This document shows, piece after piece, positions 61,055-64,000 of a DNA stretch of 64,000 nucleotides. The notes under the pieces are model-generated. The model was not told the origin of the DNA, made no database searches, and worked only from the letters and a program-made list of their open reading frames with translations. The first letter of the stretch is position 1. Each line of letters starts with the position of its first letter. Location: NCBI GenBank assembly GCA_023079485.1, contig CM041090.1:10600519-10664518 (forward strand), in the 5' to 3' direction. The translations under genes and the position numbers were made by a program. Origin of the DNA: Archilochus colubris (Eukaryota; Chordata; Aves; Apodiformes; Trochilidae).

Positions 61055-62740
61055 GATTAATATTTTTTCATAAAATGCTCATTTCAACATACTTGGGGGT
61101 GCTATTATTGTTGTTATTTTTATTAAGGATTTGATTGAACAGACTGGGACCAGTTCTACTTATATCCTGGAGCAATGTTTTTCAGTCTGTGAAGGGAAGC
61201 ATGGGATTACCTTGACTGGGTCTGCAAAGTTGGTCAGGATAACTGTACTAAATCAAGATCTCTGTTAGAAAACAACTCTGGGATCACAGATTGAATTAAT
61301 GGAAAACCACAACTTAAGTCTGAGCCAGCAAAGCACATGAACACCTGCTTAATTTTAAGGAATATGCAGTGTCCCGTGGACTTCTACGAGTCTTATGGTT
61401 TCATGATGCATTTTTCAGGACTGAGGTAGAGCACTTGGTGCTGGGCAAAATAAACTCCTTAATGAGTTTACCAGAAAACCCTACAGGCATACTCAGCATG
61501 TGCTTTTAAAATACTTATGATTAGGTCAAATGAAAATTAATTCCCATTGGAGTGAGGCCATAGCCAAGGAACCCTTCTGGGATTATTCTTTGAAATCCTT
61601 CAGGCAGAAATACTTCTGTGCCAATTTCAACTTCAAAACCTTTGACTGTGGAGCTGTTTAAGAATAGGCTAACAAGAATTCATCTTCTGTGAGAATTCTT
61701 CTTGTTCTCTAGATCCCTCCCCAACCATCTTTCTCTTGCTTTTCTCACTGCCTCTCAGCATACCAGAAAAGGTCAGAAGCAATTTGATCAAACATCCCAG
61801 TAGATGAGTGCCTTTGAAGATAGTTCAGGCCTTTGAAATTTGAATATGAGAGGTTAATGTTTTGAGGAATTGTTAGGTCCTGGAAATAAAGCTTTATAAT
61901 GAAAAATCACCTTTGAACCTTACAACTAGCTGATTTAGGTTAAATAATAGTGATTTTTTTTTTCTTTGGGGAAAATAAGGCTTCCTGCTTCTCCCCCCTT
62001 TGCTTGCTGGGTAATGGACGTGGGCTGGCTTTGCACCATTTGATACATATTCTACAGACACCATGTAATCTAGGGAAGAATCAAATGAATTTACAGTCAA
62101 AATGCAAAAAGTTACAGATTAAAGGCAGATGTAGCCTAAATTGGTGTGTCTGAACTCATGAATGAATTGGCATGTGGCTGGAACTCTTTTCTTAAGGAAG
62201 AGCTGCTGAATCTGTACAGCTACTGACTTTACCCTCCCCAACCAGCACAGCCTGGTCTTGTCTTCAGTTGCTTGTGCAGAATAGATGATGTATCACTGTT
62301 GAAGTGTGTATCTTATCTGCTGGTAAAGTTTGCCAAGCTGTTTGTCTATTGTATGCTTCCTCCTTGATATCCCAGTTGGACTTGTCTATGTTGGAGACTG
62401 AGCATCTTCATTTTTGCCACAGCTCATTTAAAAATGGGAAGAAACCCAAGCTGCAGAGCAACTGTGTAAGTGGAGAGGGCAGCTTACACATCCCAGTGAT
62501 GTTCCTTAAATCTGGAAGTGAGCTGTTCTGCCTTGGCTTCCACATTTCACTGTCAGGTGTTGGCCTTTTCAGAAGTAGCAGCATTCCTCCCTCTAACTGA
62601 GAGATGCAGTCTGAAAAACCCTCTAGCATTTAGGGACAGGCATGTACTCTAAGTGTTGGTGCATTTCATTTTGGTCTTGGCTCTCTGATTTCCAGAAGTT
62701 CCACTTTACTTGGGATCTTTCTGCTGTTTAAGCACTGACA
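61055..62740. other. Unique non-coding sequence
   Basis: No exon or mobile element is recognised. It has a short AT trinucleotide patch (about 61101-61125) and T10 at 61954-61963. Open frames are short and without domains. Confidence 0.6.
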
Positions 62741-63294
62741 CATAGAATCGTAGAATCATAGAATTGGCTGGGTTGGAAGGGACCTCAGAGATCATCAAGT
62801 CCAACCCTTGATCCACTCCCGTTGCAGTTCCCAGCCCATGGCACTGAGTGCCACATCCAGGCTCTTTTGAAATATCTCCAGACACGGAGAATCCACTACT
62901 TCCCTGGGCAGCCCATTCCAATGTCTGATCACCCTCTCCAGAAAGAAATTCTTTCTCATCTCCAACCTAAACCTCCCCTGGCACAACTTGAGACCCTGCC
63001 CTCTTGTCTTGCTGGGAGTTGCCTGGGAAAAGAGCCCAACCCCCCCCTGGCTCCAACCTCCTTTCAGGGAGTTGGAGAGAGTGATGAGGTCTCCCCTGAG
63101 CCTCCTCTTCTCCAGCCTCAACACCCCCAGCTCCCTCAGCCCTTCCTCACAGGACTTGTGCTGGATCCCTTCACAGCCTCCTTGCTCTTCTCTGGACCTG
63201 CTCCAGCACCTCAATCTCCTTCCTGAGCTGAGGGGCCCAGAACTGAGCTGAGCACAGGGGCAGAATCCCTTCCCTGGACCTGCTGGCCACACTG
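62741..63294 (-). mobile_element. CR1 LINE, shortest young-type copy, with internal deletion
   Basis: The left edge CATAGAATCGTAGAATCATA is the CR1 3' terminus in reverse, followed by the young-subfamily 3' UTR. Near 63246 the sequence CAGAACTG joins straight to AGCTGAGCACAGG, so about 30 bases found in sister copies (the GACACAGGACTC...CACCAGG segment) are missing. It ends abruptly after CTGGCCACACTG at about 63292. A minus-strand frame at 62795-63292 stays open only because it runs in the alternative phase, not the ORF2 phase. Confidence 0.93.
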
Positions 63295-63770
63295 GGGATA
63301 TTTTTCATTCTTGACATTGTAAACATAGTTAACCTATTGGGAACAAAGGATAATTATTTCTAGATTTTTGAAAGCTAGGAGCCAAGGAATGAGCCTCTTT
63401 GGATTAGGGCTGCTCTTTGGAACATCTAGACTTCATCTCATTCTGAATTCCTGTCTTCATATTCCTGTAGGAGACCTATAGGCAAACTTCCAGCCACTGA
63501 CAAGAGAACACAGCAAATGTCAAAGCCCTTCTCTGGTTGTGGCTCTTGTATTTTTCCATATGTAGTTGTCTCTTTGTCTATGTTTGACTGTGCCAGCAGG
63601 GGACTAATAATGTCCAGCAAAGGGTACCAAAATGAGGATGCTTTTTAAAATTTAAATCACGTAGCTTGGGCATTCTGCTTTTTTCTTCTTTATTTTTTTT
63701 CAGGCAGAATATTTTCATGCTTCTGTAAAGAAAAGTGTAGAGAAACAAGATAAACCAGGTGCCTCGAGTT
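63295..63770. other. Unique non-coding sequence
   Basis: Nothing recognised between the last CR1 and the right-edge repeat-like segment. Confidence 0.5.
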
Positions 63771-64000
63771 GCCAAAGAGTGGGTGTGAGTCCACCTGTGC
63801 CTGGTTAGGGCAGGCCCCCTATTACCAGGGGGCCAATAAAGGTGGGACACACACCCACAGAGAGAAGCTCACTCTTGTGCGAGGCAATGGAGAGGTCAGC
63901 AGCTCGTCGAGCCTCAGGAGCAAGAAAGGCTCTTCCTGCTACAGAAAAGTGTGTGCTCAAGATGGCAGCTGCAGGTGGATGGGTTTCTGTGGTAGGGGCA
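63771..64000 (+). mobile_element. Possible LTR or other retroelement edge, cut by the window
   Basis: Composition changes to GC-richer sequence unlike the AT-rich DNA just left of it. It contains a perfect 8-bp-stem hairpin (GGCCCCCT at 63813-63820, AGGGGGCC at 63827-63834, loop ATTACC) directly followed by AATAAA (63835-63840), then GGTGGGACACACACCCACAG and a CTCGTCGAGCC segment. Hairpin plus AATAAA, or alternatively an ATAAA-type TATA box, would suit an LTR promoter/R region. I cannot match it to a named family, and the element continues beyond 64000. Confidence 0.4.

Noticed and set aside
62795..63292. 165-codon minus-strand frame as a gene
   Set aside because: It is CR1 sequence read partly in the wrong phase. 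The length results from the CR1 alternative frame being open in all sister copies.
1..64000. Bacterial-type features: operons, ribosome binding sites, CRISPR, phage
   Set aside because: Gene density, repeat content and CR1/LTR elements are those of a vertebrate. No prokaryotic structure is present.

Overview
This window looks like ordinary non-coding DNA from a bird nuclear genome. The best evidence is nine CR1 (chicken repeat 1) LINE fragments. Most carry the CR1 3' signature, a short run of the ATTCTATG octamer next to a conserved 3' UTR, and the longer ones keep pieces of CR1 ORF2 (endonuclease, connector and reverse transcriptase). There are also three avian-type solo LTRs. The mix of one dominant, fairly uniform CR1 subfamily with older CR1 layers suggests a neoavian bird. 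I cannot name the species from sequence alone. I found no convincing host gene exon, tRNA, rRNA, CpG island or CRISPR array, so the window is best read as intergenic or deep intronic.

Layout. 1-1491 is unique sequence with an unexplained 208-codon open frame. 1492-2290 is a solo LTR bounded by a 5-bp duplication. 2291-6128 is unique. A young-type CR1 lies at 6129-6900 (minus) and an older-type CR1 at 9247-9765 (minus). 9766-16504 is unique except for simple repeats. CR1 with an RT active-site region lies at 16505-17557 (plus), and an older CR1 at 19540-20565 (plus). 20566-26710 is unique. A CR1 that jumps from the endonuclease/connector to the 3' end lies at 26711-27880 (minus). A ~1-kb ERVL-like LTR fills 29454-30447 (minus) and abuts a TA microsatellite. 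30497-42330 is unique, with a perfect 13-bp-stem hairpin at 39062-39093. CR1 lies at 42331-42980 (minus). 42981-55400 is unique, with an 11-bp-stem hairpin at 43159-43185. 55401-56240 is a second solo LTR of the same family as the first, in inverted orientation and with a perfect 6-bp duplication. Three minus-strand CR1s cluster at 59083-63294. The last ~230 bases look like the edge of another repeat that leaves the window.

No genes act together here. The biology is retroelement history: repeated 5'-truncated CR1 insertion, recombination of proviruses to solo LTRs, microdeletions inside copies, and small hairpins and simple repeats between them. The observations most worth a second look are the inverted solo-LTR pair spanning ~54 kb, the CR1 lacking its RT core, the ORF2 frame break shared by several CR1 copies, the TTAGGG/CCCTAA hairpin, and the right-edge repeat with a perfect 8-bp stem directly before AATAAA. 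I did not find a novel multi-gene system.
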